A stretch of 64,000 nt of DNA from JABWAN01 sp041918175. GTDB lineage: Bacteria > Zhuqueibacterota > Zhuqueibacteria > Zhuqueibacterales > Zhuqueibacteraceae. The translations under genes were made by a program, and so were the position numbers. The notes under the pieces were generated by a model. That model searched no databases and had not been told where the DNA came from. It worked only from the letters and a program-made list of their open reading frames with translations. This document shows positions 8,653-15,960 of this stretch, piece by piece. Location: contig JAYRWE010000062.1 in the NCBI GenBank assembly GCA_041918175.1, positions 131,394 through 195,393 on the forward strand. The letters run 5' to 3'. Every line of letters starts with the position of its first letter. Position 1 is the first letter of the stretch.

Positions 8653-9021
8653 ATGGACAAGAAGAAGTTGGAAAGTTACAAAACCCGGCTGTTGCAGGAA
8701 CGCGAACGCATCATGCGCGCGCTGAATCAAAACGAAGTGGAGTTCGAAGGCACTACCTCTAGCCGCTCCGCGGAGTTTGAAGAAGCTTCGCGTATCGATC
8801 GTGACAAAGAATACATCTCCGGCCTATTGTCCAAAGACACGGATATTCTCAGTGAGATCGAAGATGCGCTCAAGCGCATTGACGAGGGCACTTATGGCCG
8901 TTGCATTGACACCGGAAAAGACATTCCCGAAGCACGCCTCGATGCCATGCCCTGGACGCCGCGCACACGCGAAGCACAAGAAGCATATGAAATTCGTCGT
9001 CGCGCCGGTGAAGAAGAGTAA
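8653..9021 (+). CDS. DksA/TraR-family protein lacking the zinc-finger cysteines
   Basis: A protein of 122 residues with the DksA layout: an N-terminal coiled coil (LESYKTRLLQERERIMRALN), an acidic tip region, and a second helix before the place where DksA/TraR proteins have their C4 zinc finger. Here that segment reads YGRCIDTGKDIPEARLDAMP followed by WTPRTREAQ. Only the first cysteine remains; the second, third and fourth positions are T or non-cysteine residues. Cysteine-poor DksA variants are known and stay folded without zinc, so it is probably functional. Family role: binding in the RNA polymerase secondary channel, often with ppGpp. A strong terminator follows directly. Confidence 0.8.
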   Translation: MDKKKLESYKTRLLQERERIMRALNQNEVEFEGTTSSRSAEFEEASRIDRDKEYISGLLSKDTDILSEIEDALKRIDEGTYGRCIDTGKDIPEARLDAMPWTPRTREAQEAYEIRRRAGEEE

Positions 9022-9051
9022 ACGCGATCCCAAAACATGTAGATACATTTG

Positions 9052-9082
9052 ACGGCCATGCTATCATGGCCGTTTTCTTTTC
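9052..9082 (+). terminator. Rho-independent terminator after the DksA-like gene
   Basis: ACGGCCATG (9052-9060) and CATGGCCGT (9065-9073) form a perfect 9-bp stem with a 4-nt loop, followed by TTTTCTTTTCT. Confidence 0.9.
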
Positions 9083-9136
9083 TGTCAGCGTGACAACTTC
9101 CTGCTAAAAGTTCTCACCGCACGCTCTCCCTCCACA

Positions 9137-9164
9137 TTGACACTTGCTTTAAATCCAATAGACT
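9137..9164 (+). promoter_or_regulatory. Candidate dnaK promoter
   Basis: TTGACA (9137-9142) is followed after 16 bases by TAGACT (9159-9164). It is upstream of dnaK and just past the preceding terminator, leaving a leader of about 130 nt. Confidence 0.45.
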
Positions 9165-9228
9165 CTGCACAAGTCACTCACAGCTTCACTGGCATGCCGT
9201 TTGTTAAATGAACAGTGTCAATTTTTAC

Positions 9229-9249
9229 TCGCACTCATTGCGTGTGCGA
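9229..9249. promoter_or_regulatory. CIRCE-like inverted repeat in the dnaK leader
   Basis: TCGCAC and GTGCGA flank exactly nine bases. CIRCE, the HrcA operator, also has a 9-nt spacer and a GCACTC/GAGTGC core, but its arms are 9 bp and more conserved. The site could be a diverged heat-shock operator or chance. The evidence is spacing and position only. Confidence 0.3.
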
Positions 9250-9302
9250 TACATCAATTTGCAAATCACTCGAACAACATACTCTGATTGGAGGATTTTT
9301 AA

Positions 9303-11198
9303 ATGGGTAAAATTATCGGCATCGATTTAGGCACCACCAACTCATGCGTTGCGGTTATGGAAGGCGGCGAGCCGGTTGTGATCGCCAACTCCGAGGGCGC
9401 GCGCACCACGCCTTCCGTGGTTGCCTTTTCGAAAACCGGCGAACGTTTGGTTGGCCAAGTTGCCAAGCGCCAAGCTATCACCAATCCCAAGAACACGATT
9501 TATTCCATCAAGCGCTTCATGGGCCGCCGCAACAGCGAAGTCGATCGCGAGCGCAAGTCTGTGCCCTATACGGTTGCTTCCGGCAAGAATGATGTTGCCG
9601 TGGTGCAAATTTCCGGCAAAGAATATACGCCGCAAGAAATCTCTGCGATGGTTTTGCAAAAGATGAAGCAGACCGCGGAAGATTATCTTGGCGAAAAAGT
9701 CACCGAAGCCGTGATCACGGTGCCGGCTTATTTTAACGATAGCCAACGCCAAGCAACGAAAGAAGCAGGCGAAATTGCTGGCCTAAGTGTGAAGCGTATC
9801 ATCAACGAGCCGACCGCGGCCTCGCTCGCGTATGGCCTCGATCGCAAGAAAGATGAAAAAATCGCGGTGTATGATTTGGGCGGCGGCACGTTCGATATCA
9901 GCATTCTCGAAATCGGCGAAGGTGTTTTTGAAGTGAAAGCCACCAATGGCGACACGCATTTGGGCGGCGATGATTTCGACCAACGCATCATGAATTGGCT
10001 CGTCGATGAATTTCGCCGCCAAGAAGGCGTTGACCTCGGCAAAGATGCGATGGCCGTGCAGCGTTTGAAAGAAGCCGCGGAAAAAGCCAAGTGCGAACTT
10101 TCTACCGTGATGCAAACCGATATCAATCTCCCGTTCATCACCGCCACCGACTCCGGGCCCAAGCATATGCAGATCACGCTCACGCGCTCGAAGTTTGAGC
10201 AGCTTTGCGATGATTTGTTCGAGCGCACCATCGGCCCATGTGAGGCCGCGATGCGCGACTCTGGACTTTCCGCGAGCCAGATTGATGAAGTCGTGCTCGT
10301 CGGTGGCTCCACGCGCATGCCCAAAGTGCAAGAAATCGTGCGCAAGCTTTTCGGCAAAGAACCGCATCGCGGCGTGAACCCCGATGAAGTCGTGGCCGTG
10401 GGCGCTGCGATTCAAGGCGGCGTGCTTGCCGGCGACGTGAAGGACGTGCTCCTGTTGGATGTCACCCCGCTTTCGCTCGGTATTGAAACGCTCGGTGGGA
10501 TCACGACAAAACTGATCGAACGCAACACGACGATTCCCTGCCGCAAGTCGGAAATTTTCTCCACCGCTTCGGATAGCCAAACGCAGGTCGAAATTCATGT
10601 GCTGCAAGGCGAGCGCGAAATGGCCATGGATAACCGCACGCTCGGCCGTTTCATTCTCGACGGTATTCCGCCGGCCCCGCGCGGCGTGCCGCAAGTGGAA
10701 GTGACTTTCGACATTGACGCCAACGGCATTCTCAACGTTTCCGCGAAGGATAAAGCGACCAACAAAGAGCAACGCATCCGCATCGAAGCTTCCACCGGTC
10801 TTTCCAAAGAAGAGATCAACAAAATGGAACGCGATGCGCGCGAGCACGCTGCCGAAGACAAGAAGAAGCGCGAGTTGGTAGAAGCGCGCAATCAAGCCGA
10901 TCAGATGATTTATCAAACTGAAAAGAACATTAAAGAGATGGCCGACAAGCTCGATGCGGGATCGAAAGAACGCTTGGAAAACGGCATCCAAAAGATCAAC
11001 GACGTGAAAACTTCTGAGCGCAGCGAAGACATCAAAGCCGCATGCGAGGAATTGAATCGCGCGTGGAGCGAAGTTTCTTCGAAGATGTACGAACGCGCCA
11101 CCGCCGAAGGCGCGCAACAGCCCGCTGCCGGCGCGACCGGCAAAGACAAAGTCGAAGAAGCCGACTTCGAAGTCGTCGAAGAAGATTCGAAAAAGTAA
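9303..11198 (+). CDS. dnaK: Molecular chaperone DnaK (Hsp70)
   Basis: A full-length Hsp70 of 631 residues. The nucleotide-binding domain opens with GIDLGTTNSCVAVMEGGEP and carries the phosphate 2 loop (VYDLGGGTFDISILEIG) and adenosine motif (VVLVGGSTRMPKVQEIV). The linker (VLLLDVTP) and substrate-binding domain (GIPPAPRGVPQVEVTFDIDA) are intact, and the tail ends in an acidic EEADFEVVEED. GGAGG lies upstream of the ATG. Co-chaperone grpE is not adjacent, but a DnaJ-like gene is about 2.4 kb upstream. The candidate promoter, CIRCE-like site and terminator suggest a single-gene transcript. It refolds and holds client proteins with ATP. Confidence 0.98.
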   Translation: MGKIIGIDLGTTNSCVAVMEGGEPVVIANSEGARTTPSVVAFSKTGERLVGQVAKRQAITNPKNTIYSIKRFMGRRNSEVDRERKSVPYTVASGKNDVAVVQISGKEYTPQEISAMVLQKMKQTAEDYLGEKVTEAVITVPAYFNDSQRQATKEAGEIAGLSVKRIINEPTAASLAYGLDRKKDEKIAVYDLGGGTFDISILEIGEGVFEVKATNGDTHLGGDDFDQRIMNWLVDEFRRQEGVDLGKDAMAVQRLKEAAEKAKCELSTVMQTDINLPFITATDSGPKHMQITLTRSKFEQLCDDLFERTIGPCEAAMRDSGLSASQIDEVVLVGGSTRMPKVQEIVRKLFGKEPHRGVNPDEVVAVGAAIQGGVLAGDVKDVLLLDVTPLSLGIETLGGITTKLIERNTTIPCRKSEIFSTASDSQTQVEIHVLQGEREMAMDNRTLGRFILDGIPPAPRGVPQVEVTFDIDANGILNVSAKDKATNKEQRIRIEASTGLSKEEINKMERDAREHAAEDKKKRELVEARNQADQMIYQTEKNIKEMADKLDAGSKERLENGIQKINDVKTSERSEDIKAACEELNRAWSEVSSKMYERATAEGAQQPAAGATGKDKVEEADFEVVEEDSKK

Positions 11199-11214
11199 AA
11201 CTCCTATGAACGAT

Positions 11215-11250
11215 AAAAAGGCGAGCCCCGAGGTTCGCCTTTTCTGTTTA
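11215..11250 (+). terminator. Rho-independent terminator after dnaK
   Basis: AAAAGGCGA (11216-11224) pairs with TCGCCTTTT (11235-11243) around a 10-nt loop. The right arm runs into a T-rich tail. Confidence 0.85.
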
Positions 11251-11341
11251 TAGTCGGGGAAAATTGCCTTGATTTTTGCGCACTCCCTGTTTAGATTCGC
11301 GCCGTTCAAAAATCACTGAAGCGCGTATTGTGGAGGTCCTG

Positions 11342-12055
11342 ATGTCAAAAGTGTTGCGTAGTGCCGCGTTGTTGTTGAGCCTTGCCCTGTTTAGTTGTGG
11401 CGAAAAACTCACCGAAGAACAGCTCTATACCAAAGCCCGCGAATTTGAGGCGAATGCCGAATACTCCCAAGCGAAATCTTCTTATAAAAAACTCCTCGCG
11501 GATTATCCCGAAAGTTTGAAAACGCAGGAAGTCACTGCGAAAGTGGAGTTGCTCGAAAAGGCGCAAGCCCTGGAGCAAGCGCCGCTATTGGCCGAGTTGA
11601 AAACATTTGAAGCGCGCGAAGAGTTGGAAAACATGCTCATTCTCTATAACGCTTTCCTCGCGCGTTTCCCCAAGTACGAGCAACGCGATGATATTCTGCA
11701 AAAGCTCGCGTGGAGTTATCACAATCGTAAAGAGTTTCAGCGCTCGGTTGACACCTATCAGCGCCTGCTCACCGATCTGCCGCAGAGTTCGCACGCGGCG
11801 CAATCCCAATTCATGGTCGGCTACATTTACGCCAACGAGATCAAGGATCTCGACCGCGCCCGCCAAGCATACGAAGCCTTTCAGAAGAATTATCCGCAGC
11901 ATGACCTGAGCGACGACGTTGCGTTCGAGCTTGCGCATTTGGGCAAAGACATCAACGAATTGGAGTTCCTGTCCAAACCGCAGGAAGAGCCGGCAACGGT
12001 CAATCCCGCGAGCACGAACAATGGCAAAGCCGCCGGACGTGCCGCGAAGCAATAG
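11342..12055 (+). CDS. TPR lipoprotein (BamD/YbgF-like)
   Basis: A predicted lipoprotein of 237 residues. The signal peptide (VLRSAALLLSLALFSC) ends in a lipobox LFSC-G. The rest is helical with tetratricopeptide signatures (LYTKAREFEANAEYSQAKSS; AWSYHNRKEFQRSVDTYQRL; RARQAYEAFQKNYP), the layout of outer-membrane assembly and cell-division lipoproteins such as BamD or YbgF. I chose ATG 11342 because GGAGG lies just upstream and the signal peptide starts there. It opens the run of genes leading into the Bat locus, and another TPR lipoprotein lies inside that locus (18651). An alanine/asparagine-rich tail closes the protein. The exact partner is unknown. Confidence 0.75.
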   Translation: MSKVLRSAALLLSLALFSCGEKLTEEQLYTKAREFEANAEYSQAKSSYKKLLADYPESLKTQEVTAKVELLEKAQALEQAPLLAELKTFEAREELENMLILYNAFLARFPKYEQRDDILQKLAWSYHNRKEFQRSVDTYQRLLTDLPQSSHAAQSQFMVGYIYANEIKDLDRARQAYEAFQKNYPQHDLSDDVAFELAHLGKDINELEFLSKPQEEPATVNPASTNNGKAAGRAAKQ

Positions 12056-12174
12056 AACTTTTCAAAATGGCTCGCCGTCTTAGTTAGCCGGATGTACCTT
12101 TCTCTCCGCGCCCGCGCACGGGAAAAAGATCATTTCGGCTTTTTTTTTGATGGATCATTCAGGGAAGAGCATTC

Positions 12175-13140
12175 ATGACCGCCAACAAAATTCATTCGGT
12201 AATTTCCCCCTTGAGGGGGGCAGAGGGGTGTCGCCGTCGCAAGCCGTATCTTATCGCGATCACCTCGCTTGTCTTTGCCCACGCCGCCCTCGCGCAAAAC
12301 ACACAAGTCAAATTGAGCGCGACTGTCGCGGCCTCGCAAGTTCCGCTCAATCGCACGGCAACATATATCGTCCAACTCAAATGGTCCGGCAATCTCTCTC
12401 TCATTGAATTTGACCAACCCGAAACGCCGCGTCTCACCAATTTTAAACTCGCTGGCTCTTCTTCCTCCAATTGGGTAGGCGTTGAGAACGGACAAAACAC
12501 TTCCCTCAAAACTTTCGAATACACCTTGCGCCCCGAAGGCTTGGGCATGGGCTATGTCGAAGGCATGCGTTTGAGCTATCTCGACAAGAGCACGAATGAG
12601 AAACACGCGCTCTATGCCGATCGTTTGGGCGTCGAAGTCATTGACCCTCTGCCCGAGCCTGGCGAAGTTCCGGTGGGTTTGCTCGCAGTGATTTGGCTCG
12701 CTGTCGTTGCAATCGTCGCCGCACTTGCATTGATTTGGCGCGCGCGCAATAAGAAGAAAGAAGCGGCGCGGCGCGCGGCGATCGTGGTCAAGCCCGTTGA
12801 ACAAGAAATGCTCGAGCAATTGCAGGCGAGCGTCGATCTCAATTCGCTCGATACCAAAACCGGCTTTTCCGAAATCTCAAAAATTCTGCGACAATATTTG
12901 AAGCGCCGCTTCGAAATTCCCGCGCAAGGCATCACTTCCGCCGAAGTCGTTGCTGCCTATCGCGCTCTCGATTCCTCCGTTGATCAAGCCATGAAACTCG
13001 AAGAGATTTTGCAAACCAGCGACGTGATCAAATTCTCCGGCGAAAGCGGCGAGCCGGCCAAACTCGCGCGCTGCTTCGCCCTCGCGGAGAATTTTTTGAG
13101 AACGAATTTGAATGCTTTACCTTCAACTACAAACAGATAG
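12175..13140 (+). CDS. BatD-like exported membrane protein with repeat-derived N-terminus
   Basis: A protein of 321 residues: signal peptide (LIAITSLVFAHAALA), a beta-rich periplasmic domain (30-150), one transmembrane helix (VGLLAVIWLAVVAIVAALAL) and a cytoplasmic helical domain. This is the layout of BatD-type proteins in aerotolerance operons. A second BatD-like gene lies at 19575, and the cytoplasmic parts are similar in style (E-I-x-R-x-Y-x-x-x-R-F-E; LEEILQTSDVIKFSGES). Residues 10-18 (ISPLRGAEG) are encoded by a copy of dispersed repeat family A. The ATG has GGGAAGAG upstream. The only start codon between repeat and signal core is a TTG inside the repeat, so translation must cross at least part of the repeat. 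Confidence 0.7.
   Translation: MTANKIHSVISPLRGAEGCRRRKPYLIAITSLVFAHAALAQNTQVKLSATVAASQVPLNRTATYIVQLKWSGNLSLIEFDQPETPRLTNFKLAGSSSSNWVGVENGQNTSLKTFEYTLRPEGLGMGYVEGMRLSYLDKSTNEKHALYADRLGVEVIDPLPEPGEVPVGLLAVIWLAVVAIVAALALIWRARNKKKEAARRAAIVVKPVEQEMLEQLQASVDLNSLDTKTGFSEISKILRQYLKRRFEIPAQGITSAEVVAAYRALDSSVDQAMKLEEILQTSDVIKFSGESGEPAKLARCFALAENFLRTNLNALPSTTNR
12201..12233 (+). repeat. Family A palindromic repeat inside a coding region
   Basis: The copy begins ATTTCCCCCTTGAGGGGGGC and continues AGAGGGGTGTCG. It matches the family A consensus TTCCCCCCTTGAGGGGGG, two bases, then A-G(n)-TGTTC. It lies in the first codons of the BatD-like gene and is read in frame. Confidence 0.8.
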
Positions 13141-13176
13141 CACCGTAGCTTGAACCCACATCATCAAAGCGTTTAG

Positions 13177-13290
13177 AAGACAGAAAGATGAAAGACAGAA
13201 AAATGTCCGTTGTTTTCTTTTGTGTATCGCCATCAACTTCGCTTGTTCGAACCCAAGCTTTATTTTTCTGCCTTACATTTTTCTGTCTTA
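13177..13290 (+). repeat. Family C repeat (CAGAAAAATG type), full-length copy
   Basis: The outer arms are AGACAGAAAGATGAAAGACA and its near-inverse ending TTTCTGTCTT. The centre of about 60 nt is shared, in opposite orientation, with the copy at 14336-14450. Conceptual translation of both gives related peptides (LRQKNVRQKNKAW and LRQKNVGQKYNAW, each followed by a SEVD block), which shows common descent. It fills the gap before moxR. Confidence 0.75.
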
Positions 13291-13336
13291 AGCTTTTGCT
13301 TTCATCTATCGGCAATCAATTTCAACCGGAGGCGTA

Positions 13337-14326
13337 ATGCACATCGACATTCAAGCTCTGAATGAAAAAATCCGCCGCGAAAGCGGCTTTGTCGAAAATC
13401 TCAACCGCGAAGTTTCCAAAGTCATCGTCGGCCAAAAATATATGGTCGAGCGCCTGCTCATCGGCCTTTTGAGCAACGGCCACGTTCTGCTCGAAGGCGT
13501 GCCCGGCTTGGCCAAAACACTCGCGGTCAAAACGCTCTCGTCCGTTATTCAAACGAAGTTTCAACGCATTCAATTCACGCCCGACTTGCTCCCGGCGGAT
13601 TTGATCGGCACGCTGATTTACGATCAACGCACCGGCGAGTTCACGACCAAGAAAGGCCCGCTCTTTTCCAACTTGATTCTCGCGGATGAAATCAACCGTT
13701 CCCCCGCGAAAGTGCAATCCGCTTTGCTAGAAGCGATGATGGAGCGGCAAGTCACTATTGGCGAAAAAACTTTCAAGCTTGATGATCCATTTCTCGTGCT
13801 TGCCACGCAAAACCCGATTGAGCAAGAAGGCACGTATCCCTTGCCCGAGGCGCAGGTCGATCGCTTCATGCTCAAGCTTGCCATCGGCTATCCCAGCAAA
13901 GAAGAAGAGTTGGAAATCATGCGCCGCATGACGCGCGGCAAGCTGGAAGAAGTGCGCGCCGTCGTGAGTCCCGCGGACATTGTGCGCGCACGCGAAGTGG
14001 TGTCGCAAATTTATATGGATGAAAAAGTCGAGCGCTACATTATCGACATCGTCTTCGCCACGCGCGAGCCGGCCAAAGCGGGATTGAACGAGCTTGAAGA
14101 TTTGATTCACTACGGCGCCAGTCCGCGCGCGAGCATCTTTCTCGCCCAAGCCTCGAAAGCGCACGCGTTTCTGCGCGGCCGCGGCTACGTCACGCCCGAA
14201 GACGTGCGCTCGATTGCGATGGACGTCATGCGTCATCGCATCCTGCTCACCTACGAAGCCGAAGCCGAAGAAAGAACGCCGGAATACGTCATCGGTCAAG
14301 TCCTCGGCCGCATCGAAGTACCGTGA
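13337..14326 (+). CDS. moxR: MoxR-family AAA+ ATPase
   Basis: An ATPase of 329 residues that acts as a chaperone or metal-insertion-like factor for vWA proteins. Walker A is GVPGLAKT (residues 54-61), Walker B is LILADEINR, sensor 1 is VLATQNPIEQEGTYPLPEAQ and the arginine-finger region is VDRFMLK. GGAGG precedes the ATG. The order moxR, DUF58, then vWA membrane proteins is the canonical Bat arrangement; here a small RHH-like gene follows first, and the large TIR-Roco gene follows DUF58. Family knowledge: MoxR ATPases couple ATP hydrolysis to remodelling of vWA partners. Confidence 0.93.
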   Translation: MHIDIQALNEKIRRESGFVENLNREVSKVIVGQKYMVERLLIGLLSNGHVLLEGVPGLAKTLAVKTLSSVIQTKFQRIQFTPDLLPADLIGTLIYDQRTGEFTTKKGPLFSNLILADEINRSPAKVQSALLEAMMERQVTIGEKTFKLDDPFLVLATQNPIEQEGTYPLPEAQVDRFMLKLAIGYPSKEEELEIMRRMTRGKLEEVRAVVSPADIVRAREVVSQIYMDEKVERYIIDIVFATREPAKAGLNELEDLIHYGASPRASIFLAQASKAHAFLRGRGYVTPEDVRSIAMDVMRHRILLTYEAEAEERTPEYVIGQVLGRIEVP

Positions 14327-14335
14327 GCAAAAGCT

Positions 14336-14450
14336 CAGACAGAAAAATGTTGGGCAGAAATATAACGCTTGGTATCTTTTGAGTGAAGTTGACAATGGCA
14401 ACACGAAACAACCGGTAAAACATTTTTCTGCCCTTTATCTTTCTGTCTTC
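14336..14450 (-). repeat. Family C repeat, inverted copy
   Basis: It begins AGACAGAAAAATGTTGGGCA and ends TTTCTGTCTTC. Its centre is the reverse complement of the centre of the 13177-13290 copy. The two copies flank moxR in opposite orientation, like the ends of a composite unit. Confidence 0.75.
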
Positions 14451-14488
14451 AAAAATAGTTTTGCCCTAACCGAGCGAAAGGAAAGATC

Positions 14489-14767
14489 ATGGCAACAGCA
14501 CATAGTATCTCGGTTTCGCCGGAGATATACTCCGTGCTCGAAACGCAGGCGCAAGCGCGCGGCTGGAGTATTCAGCAGTTTGTCGAGTTCCTCTCGCGCG
14601 AGTATGAAAAGCTGCGAGAACGCGCTTTTATCGAAGGCTTGCGAGCAGACGGCCTTATTGCCTCGTTTCCAGCAGGCTCAGAGCCGGCATTTCATGATTT
14701 CAAACCAGTACCGGTCAACGGCGAGCCGGTTTGTCAAAGTATCATTGAAGATCGCGAGCCACACTGA
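14489..14767 (+). CDS. Orphan ribbon-helix-helix antitoxin-like protein
   Basis: A protein of 92 residues. It begins with a strand-helix-helix pattern (HSISVSPEIYSVLETQAQAR, then WSIQQFVEFLSREYEKL) like RHH antitoxins. It ends with PVPVNGEPVCQSIIEDRE, a tail I associate with antitoxins of PIN or RelE toxins. AGGAAAG precedes the ATG. No toxin-like gene follows; the next gene is the DUF58 protein. It is either a solitary antitoxin or the survivor of a lost pair inserted into the Bat locus. The function is inferred from pattern only. Confidence 0.5.
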   Translation: MATAHSISVSPEIYSVLETQAQARGWSIQQFVEFLSREYEKLRERAFIEGLRADGLIASFPAGSEPAFHDFKPVPVNGEPVCQSIIEDREPH

Positions 14768-14786
14768 TGAATAACAAAGCCACAGC

Positions 14787-14865
14787 TCACGCAAAGCCGC
14801 AGAGACGCAAAGAACCCGCAAAGCTTTTCTTTGCGAAATCTTTGCGGCTTTGCGTCTCTGCGTGA
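14787..14865. repeat. Family B repeat (GCAAAG/CTTTGCG palindrome)
   Basis: TCACGCAAAGCCGCAGAGAC opens a region whose right side (ending TCTCTGCGTGA) is its near-inverse. Related copies lie at 19828-19906 and 32173-32234. Confidence 0.75.
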
Positions 14866-14945
14866 ATGTTTTTGCTTTTCATCCGTTGGCCTTCATCTAT
14901 CCGCTGGTGAAATCTTTTTGAAAAATTAATCGCGTCATCGCATCC

Positions 14946-15824
14946 ATGATCCCCAAAGAAATCCTCAAAAAAGTCCGTCGTCTCGAAATTCAAACGCGCG
15001 CGCTTGTGAACGACGTGTTCAGCGGCGAGTATCACTCCGTGTTCAAAGGACGCGGCATGGCCTTCGCCGAGGTGCGCGAATACGTGCTCGGCGACGACGT
15101 GCGCAACATTGATTGGAACGTCACCGCGCGCACGGGCCATCCGTTTGTCAAAGTGTTTGATGAAGAGCGCGAGCTGACCGTGATGCTGCTCGTGGACGTC
15201 AGCTCCTCCGGCGAGTTCGGCACGCACGAGCAAATGAAGGGCGACATCGCCGCGGAGATTTGCGCGCTGCTCGCGTTCTCCGCGATCAAGAACAACGACA
15301 AAGTCGGTTTGATTATTTTTACGGATCGCATCGAGAAATTCGTTCCGCCCAAGAAAGGCCGCACGCACGTGTTGCGCGTGTTGCGCGAAGTGCTCTATCA
15401 CAAGCCCGAAGGCCACGGCACGAATATCACCACCGCGCTCGAATATTTGAACCGCGTCATTCGCCGCAAGGCTGTGGTGTTTCTTGTTTCGGATTTTCTT
15501 TCGGAAGGCTATGAGAAGGCGCTGCGCGTAGCAGGCAAACGCCACGACCTCGTCGCGATTCCCATTACGGACCCGCGCGAGACCGAGATTCCGAACGTGG
15601 GTTTGGTGGAATTGGAAGACGCGGAAACCGGCGAGGTGCATTTGCTCGACACTTCCGATCCGGCCAATCGCCAAGCCTTTGCCCGCGAGGCCGCACGACG
15701 CGGCCTGCTCCGCGAAAAAACGCTGCGCTCATCAAAGGTCGATCCGGTTGACATTCAAACCAACAAGCCGTACATCGACCCGCTCGTGCGCTTTTTCAAG
15801 ATGAGGGCAAAGAGGTTTCGGTGA
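14946..15824 (+). CDS. DUF58 (vWA-like) protein of the MoxR/Bat system
   Basis: A cytoplasmic protein of 292 residues. The DUF58 signature is the N-terminal block FKGRGMAFAEVREYVLGDDV and then RNIDWNVTARTGHPFVKVFDE. A von Willebrand-like fold follows, with VMLLVDVSSSGEFG (a D-x-S-x-S metal site) and, further on, VVFLVSDFLSEGYE. DUF58 proteins are standard neighbours and probable clients of MoxR ATPases. The gene lies 621 bases past moxR, separated by a repeat C copy, the RHH-like gene and a repeat B copy. The next Bat-locus gene is 2.8 kb further, beyond the TIR-Roco insertion. Confidence 0.9.
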   Translation: MIPKEILKKVRRLEIQTRALVNDVFSGEYHSVFKGRGMAFAEVREYVLGDDVRNIDWNVTARTGHPFVKVFDEERELTVMLLVDVSSSGEFGTHEQMKGDIAAEICALLAFSAIKNNDKVGLIIFTDRIEKFVPPKKGRTHVLRVLREVLYHKPEGHGTNITTALEYLNRVIRRKAVVFLVSDFLSEGYEKALRVAGKRHDLVAIPITDPRETEIPNVGLVELEDAETGEVHLLDTSDPANRQAFAREAARRGLLREKTLRSSKVDPVDIQTNKPYIDPLVRFFKMRAKRFR

Positions 15825-15960
15825 GTGGACTTCTTTCGTGTTCATTCTTAGATCGAAAGGCAGTTGTCAGCAAAGCCTTGTAGTGCGTTAAACAGCCGAT
15901 CGCAATAACAAAAACCGATGTCATTCGAATCGCACCGATTTGATCGAAAACGGACTAATC

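Noticed and set aside
9783..11309. Long open frame opposite dnaK (over 500 codons)
   Set aside because: It is antisense to a textbook dnaK, has a leucine/histidine/arginine-rich shadow composition and no ribosome binding site. GC-rich genes often leave such frames open.
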